Assembly: GCF_001665395.1 (NCBI RefSeq)
Contig: NZ_LZSG01000035.1
Span: forward strand, 1 to 64,000
DNA: 64,000 nucleotides
Direction: 5' to 3'
Source of the DNA: Mycobacterium sp. 1164966.3
GTDB lineage: Bacteria > Actinomycetota > Actinomycetes > Mycobacteriales > Mycobacteriaceae
Below the pieces are notes generated by a model. The model was given only the letters and a program-made list of their open reading frames with translations, had not been told where the DNA came from and made no database searches. Position numbers and translations under genes: made by a program. Below, piece by piece: positions 31,795 to 41,932 of the stretch; positions within the stretch are counted from its first letter, which is position 1, and each line of letters starts with the position of its first letter.

Positions 31795-32214
31795 CTACTC
31801 CGAAGTCACCGCCTCGGGTTCGGCGGTCTCCACGATCACCGTGGTGGCCTTGACTACGGCCACCGCCACGCTGCCCGGCTGCAGGTTCAACTCCTGGGCC
31901 GCCTCGGTGCTCATCAGAGATACCACGGTGAAGGGACCGCACTGCATCTCGACCTGGGTCATCACCGTGTCGCTGACGACCTTGGTGACCAGCCCGACAA
32001 AACGGTTGCGAGCCGAGCTGCCGACGCTGAGCGGGTTGGGTGGCGGCGCCGGGGCGTTGTTGCGCGAGAACTGGGCCAGTTCCTCGCTGGCGATGACCTT
32101 GCGACCGGATGAGTCGAGACTTACCGCCAAAGTGCCGTTGTTGATCCATCGCCGGACGGTGTCGTCGCTGACCCCCAGCAACTCGGCCGCCTGACGTATC
32201 CGCAGGTTCGGCAC
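31795..32214 (-). CDS. Mop-type molybdenum-binding protein with MerR-like helix-turn-helix
   Basis: 139 residues, GTG 32214. N-terminal excisionase/MerR-like domain: RIRQAAELLGVSDDTVRRWI. C-terminal TOBE/Mop domain: NPLSVGSSARNRFVGLVTKV, VEMQCGPFTVVSLMS, VAVAVVKATTVIVET. Such proteins bind molybdate or molybdopterin and regulate Mo metabolism. A TACGAT at 32221-32226 on the minus strand ends 6 bases before the start codon, suggesting a leaderless transcript. In M. tuberculosis this position holds PE15/PPE20 instead, by memory. Confidence 0.82.
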   Translation of the reverse strand: MPNLRIRQAAELLGVSDDTVRRWINNGTLAVSLDSSGRKVIASEELAQFSRNNAPAPPPNPLSVGSSARNRFVGLVTKVVSDTVMTQVEMQCGPFTVVSLMSTEAAQELNLQPGSVAVAVVKATTVIVETAEPEAVTSE

Positions 32215-32642
32215 CGATTGATCGTAGCTCTACGCGCCCGCGGGGGTCGCTTTACCGGCGGCGCGACACGCGCGACACGCGACGACAATCGGTGATTCTT
32301 CGCACTGCGCCTCGTGACAGCGCAAAAAGGGGGCGCCGCTACGTCGGCTCGTCGACCGTGCGAAATCCCGCCGACACGCTAAAACCGCTGGTAGACACGG
32401 TATCCAAACCGGTCGTGAGGGGCTGCTGCCGCCGAACGAACGTCGTGTCCGGCAGCTTTGAGAGACCCGGGGAGGGCCCGCCCTCGCCGAAACGCGCCGC
32501 GTCCACGCTGGGCATTTGTGCCCCCAACCAGGGGGGCGGGTTAGATTTCGTCAGGAAGCGTGAGTACGGTCGTTCCCGCTGGCTGGAGTACCCGGCTGAG
32601 ACAAGAAAAGATCGATTGATATCGATGAGAGACGGAGGAATC
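32215..32642. other. Intergenic region upstream of mihF
   Basis: 428 bases between the divergent mop and mihF genes. It contains ATCGAT-TGAT-ATCGAT (32611-32626), an inverted repeat 16 bases before the mihF start, and must carry the mihF promoter. The mihF frame is open upstream to 32292 but the family similarity begins at 32643. Nothing else was recognised. Confidence 0.45.
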
Positions 32643-32960
32643 GTGGCTCTTCCCCAGTTGACCGACGAGCAGCGTGCGGCCGCGTTGGAGAAGGCTGCTG
32701 CCGCACGTCGAGCGCGAGCAGAGCTCAAGGACCGGTTGAAGCGCGGCGGCACCAACCTCACGCAGGTGCTCAAGGATGCCGAGAGCGACGAAGTCTTGGG
32801 CAAGATGAAGGTTTCTGCGCTGCTCGAGGCGTTGCCGAAGGTGGGCAAGGTCAAGGCGCAGGAGATCATGACCGAGCTGGAGATCGCGCCGACCCGCCGC
32901 CTGCGTGGCCTGGGCGACCGTCAGCGCAAGGCTCTGCTGGAAAAGTTCGGCTCCGCCTGA
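32643..32960 (+). CDS. mihF: Mycobacterial integration host factor mIHF
   Basis: 105 residues from GTG 32643, with GGAGG at 32634-32638; an ATG at 32624 would add 6 residues without an SD. Lys/Arg-rich helices ([20 protein letters not shown]) and a helix-two-turn-helix region [20 protein letters not shown] and [19 protein letters not shown] are those of mIHF, a nucleoid protein unrelated to E. coli IHF and essential in mycobacteria. Confidence 0.93.
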   Translation: MALPQLTDEQRAAALEKAAAARRARAELKDRLKRGGTNLTQVLKDAESDEVLGKMKVSALLEALPKVGKVKAQEIMTELEIAPTRRLRGLGDRQRKALLEKFGSA

Positions 32961-33033
32961 GCCGCGCCGGCCGACGATGCAGGCCGCCAGGCTTGAGGAG
33001 GAGGCCGGCAATCAGCTCCCGACGGGAGCGCCG

Positions 33034-34123
<1,090 letters not shown>

Positions 34124-34141
34124 CAGGGCAGGCCGGGCGCT

Positions 34142-35407
34142 GTGTACGACCGCAATCGGACTTCAAAACGGGTCATCGTCGGCGTCACCGGAGGGATCGC
34201 CGCATACAAGGCGTGCACCGTCGTCCGTCAGCTCGCCGAGGCCGGTCATCAGGTCCGGGTCATCCCCACCGAATCGGCATTGCGCTTCGTCGGCGCCGCG
34301 ACTTTTGAGGCCCTGTCCGGTCAGCCCGTCCACACGGGCGTCTTCGACGACGTCCCCGAGGTGCCCCATGTCCAGCTCGGCAAACAGGCAGACCTGGTGG
34401 TGGTGGCTCCGGCCACCGCGGACCTGCTGGCACGTGCGGTAGCCGGCCGCGCCGACGATCTGCTGACGGCCACGCTGCTCACGGCGCGATGTCCGGTGCT
34501 GTTCGCCCCGGCCATGCACACCGAGATGTGGTTGCACCCGGCCACCGTGGACAACGTGGCCACGCTGCGCCGCCGTGGTGCGGTGGTGCTGGAACCGGCG
34601 TCGGGCCGGCTCACCGGCACCGACAGCGGGATGGGCCGCCTGCCCGAGGCCGAGGAGATCACCACTCTCGCCCAGCTGCTGCTGGAGCGTCACGACGCCC
34701 TGCCCTACGACCTGGCCGGTCGCCGGCTCCTGGTGACCGCCGGCGGCACCCGCGAACCCATCGATCCGGTGCGCTTCATCGGTAACCGCAGTTCCGGCAA
34801 GCAGGGTTATGCGGTCGCCCGGGTCGCCGCCCAGCGGGGCGCGGAGGTCACACTGATCGCCGGGCACACCGCGGGGCTGATCGACCCCGCGGGCGTCCAT
34901 GTCGTGCATGTCAGCTCGGCCGAGCAGCTCGGCGACGCGGTGTCCAAGCACGCGCCCGAAGCCGACGTGCTGGTGATGGCCGCCGCGGTCGCCGACTTCC
35001 GGCCGTCGCAGGTGGCCGCCGCGAAGATCAAGAAACGCCCGGACAGTCAGGACGAAGCTCCCACGATCGAGCTTGTGCGCAACGACGACGTGCTGGCCGG
35101 CGCGGTGCGGGCGCGTGCTCATGGAGAACTGCCCAACATGCGGGCCATCGTGGGGTTTGCCGCCGAAACCGGGGACGCCAACGGCGACGTGCTTTTCCAT
35201 GCCCGGCAAAAGTTGCGCCGCAAGGGCTGCGACCTGTTGGTGGTCAACGCGGTGGGCGACGGCAGGGCCTTCGAGGTGGACAGCAACGACGGCTGGCTGC
35301 TGGCCTCCGACGGCACCGAGTCGGCGCTGCAGCACGGCTCCAAGACGCTAATGGCCAGCCGTATCGTTGATGCGATCGTCGCGTTCCTGCAAGGCGAAAC
35401 CGGATAA
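34142..35407 (+). CDS. coaBC: Phosphopantothenoylcysteine decarboxylase/synthase
   Basis: 421 residues, GTG start. N-terminal flavoprotein (CoaC): VTGGIAAYKACTVVRQLAEA, catalytic His region, PAMHTEMW. C-terminal CoaB: VTAGGTREPIDPVRFIGNRS, AAVADFRPSQVAAAKIKK. Makes 4'-phosphopantetheine for coenzyme A. Follows rpoZ after 18 bases. Confidence 0.94.
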   Translation: MYDRNRTSKRVIVGVTGGIAAYKACTVVRQLAEAGHQVRVIPTESALRFVGAATFEALSGQPVHTGVFDDVPEVPHVQLGKQADLVVVAPATADLLARAVAGRADDLLTATLLTARCPVLFAPAMHTEMWLHPATVDNVATLRRRGAVVLEPASGRLTGTDSGMGRLPEAEEITTLAQLLLERHDALPYDLAGRRLLVTAGGTREPIDPVRFIGNRSSGKQGYAVARVAAQRGAEVTLIAGHTAGLIDPAGVHVVHVSSAEQLGDAVSKHAPEADVLVMAAAVADFRPSQVAAAKIKKRPDSQDEAPTIELVRNDDVLAGAVRARAHGELPNMRAIVGFAAETGDANGDVLFHARQKLRRKGCDLLVVNAVGDGRAFEVDSNDGWLLASDGTESALQHGSKTLMASRIVDAIVAFLQGETG

Positions 35408-35500
35408 CCGCCTGGCAGGCTGCCCGGCTTGGTCGGTTCAAGCAGCGGCCATTAAAATAATTTGCCTAACTAAGTTTACGAAGGACGGAAGGATGACAGG

Positions 35501-36712
35501 GTGAGCGAGAAGGGTCGGCTGTTTACCAGTGAGTCGGTGACCGAGGGCCATCCCGACAAGATCTGTGACGCGATCAGCGACTCCGTCCTCGACGCGCTTC
35601 TGGCGGAGGACCCCCGCTCCCGTGTCGCGGTTGAGACGCTGGTGACCACCGGGCAGGTGCACGTGGTGGGTGAGGTGACGACGACGGCCAAGACGGCGTT
35701 CGCCGACATCACCAACACGGTCCGTGAGCGCATCCTGGAGATCGGCTACGACTCGTCCGACAAGGGCTTCGACGGCGCGTCGTGCGGGGTCAACATCGGC
35801 ATTGGCGCGCAGTCGCCCGACATTGCCCAGGGCGTGGACACCGCTCACGAGGCACGCGTCGAGGGCGCCGCGGACCCGCTGGATACGCAGGGCGCCGGTG
35901 ACCAGGGCCTGATGTTCGGCTATGCGATCAACGACACCCCGGAATTGATGCCGCTACCGATCGCGCTGGCCCACCGGCTGTCGCGGCGGCTGACCGAGGT
36001 CCGCAAGAACGGAGTGTTGCCCTACCTGCGTCCGGACGGTAAGACGCAGGTGACCATCGCCTACGAGGACAACGTTCCAGTTCGGCTGGATACCGTCGTC
36101 GTCTCGACCCAGCACGCCGCCGACATCGACCTGGAAGGCACGCTGACTCCGGACATCCGGGAGAAGGTGCTCAACACCGTCCTCGACGATCTGTCGCACG
36201 ACACGCTGGACGCTTCGTCGGTGCGGGTGCTGGTGAATCCGACCGGCAAATTCGTGCTCGGCGGCCCGATGGGTGACGCGGGGCTCACCGGCCGCAAGAT
36301 CATCGTCGACACCTACGGCGGCTGGGCCCGCCACGGCGGCGGCGCGTTCTCCGGCAAGGATCCGTCCAAGGTGGACCGGTCGGCGGCGTACGCGATGCGC
36401 TGGGTGGCCAAGAACATCGTTGCGGCGGGCCTGGCCCAGCGGGTCGAGGTGCAGGTCGCCTACGCCATCGGCAAAGCCGCTCCCGTCGGCCTGTTCGTCG
36501 AGACCTTCGGCACCGAGGCGGTCGACCCGATCAAGATCGAGAAAGTGATCCCCGAAGTCTTCGATCTGCGGCCCGGGGCGATCATCCGCGATCTGGACCT
36601 GCTGCGCCCGATCTACGCGCAGACCGCCGCCTACGGGCATTTCGGCCGCACCGACATCGAATTGCCGTGGGAGCAGCTCAACAAGGTCGACGACCTCAAG
36701 CGCGCCATCTAG
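35501..36712 (+). CDS. metK: S-adenosylmethionine synthetase
   Basis: 403 residues, GTG start with GGAAGG about 10 bases upstream. [52 protein letters not shown] and [19 protein letters not shown] are hallmark motifs. The 90 bases upstream are unusually AT-rich (35453-35481) and probably hold its own promoter. Confidence 0.96.
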   Translation: MSEKGRLFTSESVTEGHPDKICDAISDSVLDALLAEDPRSRVAVETLVTTGQVHVVGEVTTTAKTAFADITNTVRERILEIGYDSSDKGFDGASCGVNIGIGAQSPDIAQGVDTAHEARVEGAADPLDTQGAGDQGLMFGYAINDTPELMPLPIALAHRLSRRLTEVRKNGVLPYLRPDGKTQVTIAYEDNVPVRLDTVVVSTQHAADIDLEGTLTPDIREKVLNTVLDDLSHDTLDASSVRVLVNPTGKFVLGGPMGDAGLTGRKIIVDTYGGWARHGGGAFSGKDPSKVDRSAAYAMRWVAKNIVAAGLAQRVEVQVAYAIGKAAPVGLFVETFGTEAVDPIKIEKVIPEVFDLRPGAIIRDLDLLRPIYAQTAAYGHFGRTDIELPWEQLNKVDDLKRAI

Positions 36713-36731
36713 TTCTATTCCTGGCTCGAGT

Positions 36732-36771
36732 GTGCGGCCAGCCGCGCGCTCGGCGCCGAACGTGCGGCCAG
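36732..36771. repeat. Short repeats between convergent metK and flavin-type oxidase gene
   Basis: gtgcggccag occurs at 36732-36741 and 36762-36771 (30-base period), flanking an imperfect palindrome centred on cggcgccg (36747-36762). Possibly a two-way terminator; pairing is weaker than at the other convergent junctions. Confidence 0.4.
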
Positions 36772-36773
36772 AC

Positions 36774-37346
36774 TCACGCTGGGCGCGGCGGCAGCGGGTG
36801 GTCGGGATCCAGCCCGGGCAGGCCGTCAATGCTGTGCTGGTTGCGGCCGCGCATCCGAACGTAAGCTTCCTCGGTCGCCCTCGCGTGATGCGCGTCGAGC
36901 ACCGGTCGCTCGTCGACGAGCTCGTAGTAAGGCACCGCGTAGCCGCAGGCGTCGGCGATCCGGTTCACATCGACGACGACCGCCGCTCGCAGACCTGCAT
37001 GCATGTTCGCGAAATACTTTCGCAGCGAGTCGAATTCGCGATCATCCGGACGGACCACCCGTCCGCTGCCGAACAGCCGCAAGATCCGCGAGTTGCGGGT
37101 GAACGAGCAGAACATGATGGTGATCCGACCGTTGTCACGCAGATGCGCGATTGTCTCGGTGCCGCTGCCGAACAGGTCGAGATAAGCGACTGTGTGGTCG
37201 TCGAGCACCGCGAATGTGTCGCGATAACCCTTGGGCGACAAATTGATTCGCCCGCCTACCGACGGTGCCGTGGCGACGAAGAACATGGCCTGGTCCTGCA
37301 TGAACTTGCGGAGCGCCGCGTCGATATGCGAAAACTCTTTCGCCAC
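36774..37346 (-). CDS. Pyridoxamine 5'-phosphate oxidase-fold protein
   Basis: 190 residues from GTG 37346, chosen because GAAGGAGA lies 5 bases upstream. FMFFVATAPSVGGRINLSPK-like sequence (AMFFVATAPSVGGRINLSPK), DTFAVLDDHTVAYLDLFGSG and RITIMFCSF fit the split-barrel flavin/F420-binding family. Many actinobacterial members use F420 and reduce or oxidise small molecules. The substrate is unknown. It follows alkB by 32 bases on the same strand. Confidence 0.8.
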   Translation of the reverse strand: MAKEFSHIDAALRKFMQDQAMFFVATAPSVGGRINLSPKGYRDTFAVLDDHTVAYLDLFGSGTETIAHLRDNGRITIMFCSFTRNSRILRLFGSGRVVRPDDREFDSLRKYFANMHAGLRAAVVVDVNRIADACGYAVPYYELVDERPVLDAHHARATEEAYVRMRGRNQHSIDGLPGLDPDHPLPPRPA

Positions 37347-37378
37347 CGACGTCTCCTTCTCAAGTCCGGAATCGCCAA

Positions 37379-38596
37379 TCAGCTTAACGGGGCAAGAGAA
37401 CCGGGCTTCAGCGCGGCCAGGCTGATGTCGCCGCCGTAGAAATCGAGCACCCGCGGGTCCATCAGCTTGCGCCACAGCGGCGGGAAGAGCGCCAGCAGCA
37501 GCATGGCGCTGTAGCCGCTCGGAAGCTGCGGCGCCTCATCGACATGACGCAGCACCTGATAGTTGCGCAACGGATTGGCGTGATGATCGGAATGCCGCTG
37601 CAGGTGGAAGAGCAGAATGTTGGCGATCACCGTGCTGCTGTTCCAGCTGTGGGCGGGGCGCACGCGCTCATAGCGGCCGCTGGACAGTTTCTGCCGTCGT
37701 AGTCCGTAGTGCTCCAGGTAGTTGACCGTCTCCAACAGGCAAAAGCCGATAATCGCCTGGCCGGCAAGCCATGGCAGCACGACGGGACGAAACCATACCG
37801 CAAGTACGGTAAACAGCCCGAAGGTGATGAGCCAGGCATTGACCACGTCATTGCGGAGTGACCAACGAGATCTACCAATCCCGGCCAATCGGGTGGTTTC
37901 CAGTCGCCAGGCCGAGCGCACACCACCGAGGACCGACCGCGGCAGGAAGGCATACAGGCTCTCGCCGAATCTCGCGCTCGCGGGGTCGTCGGCGGTGGCG
38001 ACGCGGACATGGTGTCCGCGGTTGTGCTCGACGAAGAAGTGTCCATAGCAGGTTTGCGCGAGCGCGATCTTGCTCAAGCGTCGCTCGCGTTGTTCCCGCG
38101 TGTGGCCGAGTTCGTGCGCCGCGTTGATGGCGAGGCCGCCCATCAGTCCGACTGTCGCCATGAGACCGAGCTTGTCGACGACGGACATGGTCACCCAGCC
38201 GCCGCCGGCCCACAGCCAGCACGCGAACACCAGTGACAGGTACTGATTGGGCAGGTAGAGGTAGGTGACCCAGCGGTAGAAGGGGTCGTTTTCCAGCCAC
38301 GCGATAACGCTGTCCGGCTGGTGGTCGGCGTCGCGTGCCACCACGTGGTCGAGGATCGGCAGGATCCCGAACGCCAGGATGGGACTGGTCCACCAGAACA
38401 CGCCGAGACCGGTGAGCCAGACCCCGAGCCATGACCCGTAGACGAGCGCGGGGATGGCGGCCGCGATGAGCCACAGGTACCTCTTGGGTTGTCTCCAGCG
38501 CGCAACCGGTCGCACGTCGGCGACGTCAGTATCAAGTAATGGTACTTGCGTCCAATAACATTCCGAAGGTCTAGATAGAAGCGTGCGCCCTGTCAT
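37379..38596 (-). CDS. alkB: Alkane 1-monooxygenase
   Basis: 405 residues, integral membrane di-iron enzyme with about six helices. His boxes: NAAHELGHTREQRE, FFVEHNRGHHVRV and LQRHSDHHANPLR, plus NYLEHYGLRRQ. Hydroxylates the terminal carbon of medium or long alkanes. No rubredoxin gene follows it, so electrons must come from elsewhere. Divergent from the GMC oxidoreductase across an AT-rich region. Confidence 0.92.
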   Translation of the reverse strand: MTGRTLLSRPSECYWTQVPLLDTDVADVRPVARWRQPKRYLWLIAAAIPALVYGSWLGVWLTGLGVFWWTSPILAFGILPILDHVVARDADHQPDSVIAWLENDPFYRWVTYLYLPNQYLSLVFACWLWAGGGWVTMSVVDKLGLMATVGLMGGLAINAAHELGHTREQRERRLSKIALAQTCYGHFFVEHNRGHHVRVATADDPASARFGESLYAFLPRSVLGGVRSAWRLETTRLAGIGRSRWSLRNDVVNAWLITFGLFTVLAVWFRPVVLPWLAGQAIIGFCLLETVNYLEHYGLRRQKLSSGRYERVRPAHSWNSSTVIANILLFHLQRHSDHHANPLRNYQVLRHVDEAPQLPSGYSAMLLLALFPPLWRKLMDPRVLDFYGGDISLAALKPGSLAPLS

Positions 38597-38734
38597 GCTT
38601 GCTGAAACTATCAGTTATCACATACTTATGGTATGGTTATTCAATAGTTATATGAATCACAGTTGGGTCAGAGCGGGCGTGATAACTTCCGCGCTGGTCT
38701 CGGCCTGAGCTCGGCGAAGTGGTGGAGGCGCCAA
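38597..38734. promoter_or_regulatory. AT-rich divergent promoter/operator region of alkB and GMC oxidase
   Basis: 138 bases, far richer in A+T than neighbours. It has AACT-ATC-AGTT (38606-38616) and CATAC-TTATG-GTATG (38621-38635), two short inverted repeats suited to a dimeric repressor. GGAGG at 38724-38728 serves the GMC gene. Confidence 0.5.
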
Positions 38735-40354
38735 ATGCATCTGTCGCGCAGACGGTTTCTCGGTGTGGCCGCCGGGGTTGCTGTGGGCGCTGTCGGCGCT
38801 GGGGCCGCCGAGCTCAAACGAAGCAGCGACGCAGCCGCCCTGCGACCTCATTACCGGGCCGTCGTGGTGGGTAGCGGCTATGGTGGCGGGGTCTCGGCGC
38901 TACGGCTCGGGCAAGCCGGCGTCGAGACCCTGATTCTGGAAAAGGGCAGGTGGTGGGACGCCGCCGACGCAGACGGCAAACGTTTCTCCCGGATGCTGCC
39001 CGCGGACAACCGTGCCGGCTGGTTCACCTCGGTGCCGCCCAGCCTGGTGCCGTCTTTCCGCGGCGTCTCGATGGCAGAGGTGGCCCGGCGCGCGCCGTCG
39101 CCGCAACCGGTCCAGGCCGGGATCTGCGAAAAGGTCGCCCACGGCGCGCATACCGTGTTTCGCGGAACCGCAGTCGGCGGAGGGTCGATGGTTAACGCGG
39201 CGATTGCCGCCATACCGACCCCGGGCCAGGTCCGCGCGGCCTTCCCGGACATCGACCCGGCCGTCTTCCTGGGCACCTATATCGAACGCGCGAAGGCGAC
39301 GCTGCGGATCAGCTATCGCGACATGGACTGGTTCGAGCACACACCCTGGTTTCAATACGCGCGAGTGGGGCGCCGCTACGCGGAGGCAGCGGGTTACCGC
39401 GTGGACTACAACGGGAGCGCCTACTCGTTCGACTACATGAAAAGAGAAGAGGCGGGCCAGGTTCCGCGCTCGGCGTTGAACTTTGAGCAGCAGTACGGCA
39501 ACAACTACGGCCGGTTTGGCAGCGTCGATCAGACCTATATCGCCGCCGCATTGGCGACCGGCAAGGTCACTCTGAAGCCACTCACCGAGGTCACCGGCAT
39601 CCGGCGCGAGCGTTCGGGCCACTACATCCTGTCGATCCGCGAGATCGACCGATTCGGCAAGGAGGTGGCACGCGCCGAAGTCTCTTGTGAGCGGCTGTTT
39701 CTCAGCGCGGGAGTGCTCGGTACCACTGAGTTGCTGCTGCGGGCGCGCGAGACGGGGACCCTGCCGAACTTGAGCCGCGAGATCGGGCGCGGCTATGGAA
39801 ACAACGGCGACATCATGGTTTCTCACATGCTGGCACCGGGCGATCCCGCCGGTACGCAGCAGTCTTTGATGGGAATGATCAACCTCGACGGTCGAGACGA
39901 TCCGGACAACCCGGTGTACGCCAGCATGTTCTCGCTTCCACTTCCGGTCGAGACGTTTGCGTTGGGCTATTACGTGATGGTCAGAACCGGTGACCGCGCT
40001 GACATCAGCTATGACCGCGCCAAGGATGCCGTCACCATCAAATGGCCGGAAAGTCATACCGATCACCTGCGCGCGAAAGCACGGCTGGTCTTCGACAAAG
40101 TGACGCACGCCAACCGGGTGGACTACCGCGACGACCTATTCGAAGGAAACGTGTTCGCGCCCAACACGGTTCACCCGCTGGGTGGAGTTGTCCGGGGCAA
40201 AGCAACCGACGGCTACGGCAGGGTGAAAGGGTATGACAACCTCTATGTCAACGATGCCTCATTGCTCCCCGGTTACCTCGGCTGCAACCCCTTCATGGCC
40301 ATCACCGCGCTGGCGGAGCGGAATATCGAGGGAATCCTCCAAGGGCGCAAATGA
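38735..40354 (+). CDS. Tat-exported GMC oxidoreductase, cholesterol oxidase-like
   Basis: 539 residues from ATG 38735, 6 bases after GGAGG. A twin-arginine signal (SRRRFLGVAAGVAVGAVGAG) is followed by the FAD motif VVVGSGYGGGVSALRL, RGTAVGGGSMVNAAI and the C-terminal block HPLGGVVRGKATDGYGRVKG then NLYVNDASLLPGYLGCNPF, very close to class I cholesterol oxidases. Expected to act outside the membrane on a sterol or other alcohol, yielding hydrogen peroxide. Substrate is inferred. Confidence 0.87.
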   Translation: MHLSRRRFLGVAAGVAVGAVGAGAAELKRSSDAAALRPHYRAVVVGSGYGGGVSALRLGQAGVETLILEKGRWWDAADADGKRFSRMLPADNRAGWFTSVPPSLVPSFRGVSMAEVARRAPSPQPVQAGICEKVAHGAHTVFRGTAVGGGSMVNAAIAAIPTPGQVRAAFPDIDPAVFLGTYIERAKATLRISYRDMDWFEHTPWFQYARVGRRYAEAAGYRVDYNGSAYSFDYMKREEAGQVPRSALNFEQQYGNNYGRFGSVDQTYIAAALATGKVTLKPLTEVTGIRRERSGHYILSIREIDRFGKEVARAEVSCERLFLSAGVLGTTELLLRARETGTLPNLSREIGRGYGNNGDIMVSHMLAPGDPAGTQQSLMGMINLDGRDDPDNPVYASMFSLPLPVETFALGYYVMVRTGDRADISYDRAKDAVTIKWPESHTDHLRAKARLVFDKVTHANRVDYRDDLFEGNVFAPNTVHPLGGVVRGKATDGYGRVKGYDNLYVNDASLLPGYLGCNPFMAITALAERNIEGILQGRK

Positions 40355-40372
40355 GTGTTCTGCTTGCGCTGA

Positions 40373-41860
40373 TTAGCTCCCGGTGAACCGATAGTCGTCC
40401 AGATTGAATCGCCTACTGCGCCAGTAGGCTTCCACCGTCGTGGCGGGACGTAGTGGCACGTCGCCGTTCTTGTCGAAGTAGTAGCTGTTGGCCAGCTGGC
40501 AACTGTCCTGCCAGAAGATCTGGCGGTGGCGTTTGCGCATCATCTCCGCGAAGTACCGGGCATTGGCCTCCTCGGTCACCTCGATACGGGTGGCGCCGCT
40601 GCGCCGAGCCCGCTTCAGGCAGCGCACGATGTGATGGGTCTGGGTCTCGATAAGCGCGAAGTACGACGAACCGACGTAGCCGTACGGGCCGAAAACCGTG
40701 AACATGTTAGGAAACCCGGGGACGCTGACACCCTCGTAGGCCTGCAGCCGATGCTCATCCCAAAAGCGGCTCAACGACTGGCCACCACTGCCCGTGACGG
40801 CATAGGTCGGGACATTATCGGTGTCCATGACCTTGAAGCCGGTCGCCAGTATCAGCACATCGATCTCGTGGTTCTCGCCGTCCGTCGTCGCCACCGCACC
40901 GGGCGTGATCTTGTCGATCGGCTGGGTCACCAGACGCACGTTGTCGCGGTTGAACGTCGCCAGGTAGCCGTTGTGGAAGCCGGGCCGTTTACAGCCGACG
41001 GCGTATTGCGGCGTGAGTTGCTCGCGCACCGCCGGGTCCTCGACCTGCTGACGCAAGTAGCTGCGACCCGCATCGGCCATCCGTTTGGCCAGCGGAAACA
41101 CCGTGAAGTACTGCGCCGAGATCGGGAAGGTCAATTCGACGAAAGCCTGGCTGACGAGTCGTTGTACGAATTTGCCGCCGGGGATCCGCATCGCCCAGCG
41201 CGCCGCGGTCGGCAGCGGGACGTCGAACTTCGGGAAGCACCAGATCGGTGTGCGCTGAAAGACGGTGAGGTGGGAGACAATTGGTGCGATCTCCGGGATC
41301 ACCTGCACAGCCGAAGCACCCGTGCCGATGATTGCGACACGCTTGCCGGTCAAATCCTGACTGTGGTCCCAGCGCGCGGTGTGCATGGTGACGCCGTCGA
41401 AGGAGTCCACGCCGTCGATGTCGGGCAGATTGGGCACGGTGAGCACGCCACTGGCGCTGATCACGAACCGCGCCGTGATTTCGCCACCGGGGTCCGTTTG
41501 CAACCGCCAGATTCCGTGCTCGTCGTCGAATTCGGCAGCGAGAACCTTTGTGCCGAAACGGATTCGGGAGCGCAGCCCGTACTTTGCGACGCAGTGTTCG
41601 GCGTACGCCTGGAGTTCCCGGCCGGGCGCATAGGTCCTTGTCCAGTCCGGGCTCTGCTCGAACGAGAACTGGTAGGAGAACGACGGAATGTCAACGGCGA
41701 TACCAGGGTAGGTGTTCCAGTACCAGGTGCCACCGACTCCGTCGCCGGCCTCGAGCATCAGGAAGTCGTGAAATCCCGCCCGGTCTAGCTGGATCGCGGC
41801 GCCGATGCCCGAGAAGCCAGCACCCACAATCAGCACGTGGTGGTCGGGCTGTGCAGTCAT
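40373..41860 (-). CDS. Baeyer-Villiger-type flavin monooxygenase (Rv1393c-like)
   Basis: 495 residues; ATG with GAAGGAGA upstream. FAD motif VGAGFSGIGAAIQL, NADPH motif IGTGASAVQVIPEIA, and the BVMO fingerprint FDGVTMHTARWDHS (F-x-G-x3-H-x3-W-D). Converts ketones to esters with NADPH and oxygen. It converges on the GMC oxidase with an 18-base gap; an oxidised alcohol from one enzyme could be a substrate for the other (speculative). Confidence 0.9.
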   Translation of the reverse strand: MTAQPDHHVLIVGAGFSGIGAAIQLDRAGFHDFLMLEAGDGVGGTWYWNTYPGIAVDIPSFSYQFSFEQSPDWTRTYAPGRELQAYAEHCVAKYGLRSRIRFGTKVLAAEFDDEHGIWRLQTDPGGEITARFVISASGVLTVPNLPDIDGVDSFDGVTMHTARWDHSQDLTGKRVAIIGTGASAVQVIPEIAPIVSHLTVFQRTPIWCFPKFDVPLPTAARWAMRIPGGKFVQRLVSQAFVELTFPISAQYFTVFPLAKRMADAGRSYLRQQVEDPAVREQLTPQYAVGCKRPGFHNGYLATFNRDNVRLVTQPIDKITPGAVATTDGENHEIDVLILATGFKVMDTDNVPTYAVTGSGGQSLSRFWDEHRLQAYEGVSVPGFPNMFTVFGPYGYVGSSYFALIETQTHHIVRCLKRARRSGATRIEVTEEANARYFAEMMRKRHRQIFWQDSCQLANSYYFDKNGDVPLRPATTVEAYWRSRRFNLDDYRFTGS

Positions 41861-41932
41861 TCAGCTCTCCTTCCGACGACGTGCATGCCATCCTGGGGTA
41901 GTAGTGCCAGCCTAGCCACCCCCACGGGCGCT

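Noticed and set aside
32292..32642. Longer mIHF start
   Set aside because: The extra 117 residues have no similarity to mIHF, and GGAGG directs translation to GTG 32643.
35440..35490. Possible IdeR/iron box upstream of metK (tgcctaactaag)
   Set aside because: Only one half-site fits TTAGGTTAGGCTAACCTAA; about half of the 19 positions match, too few to call.
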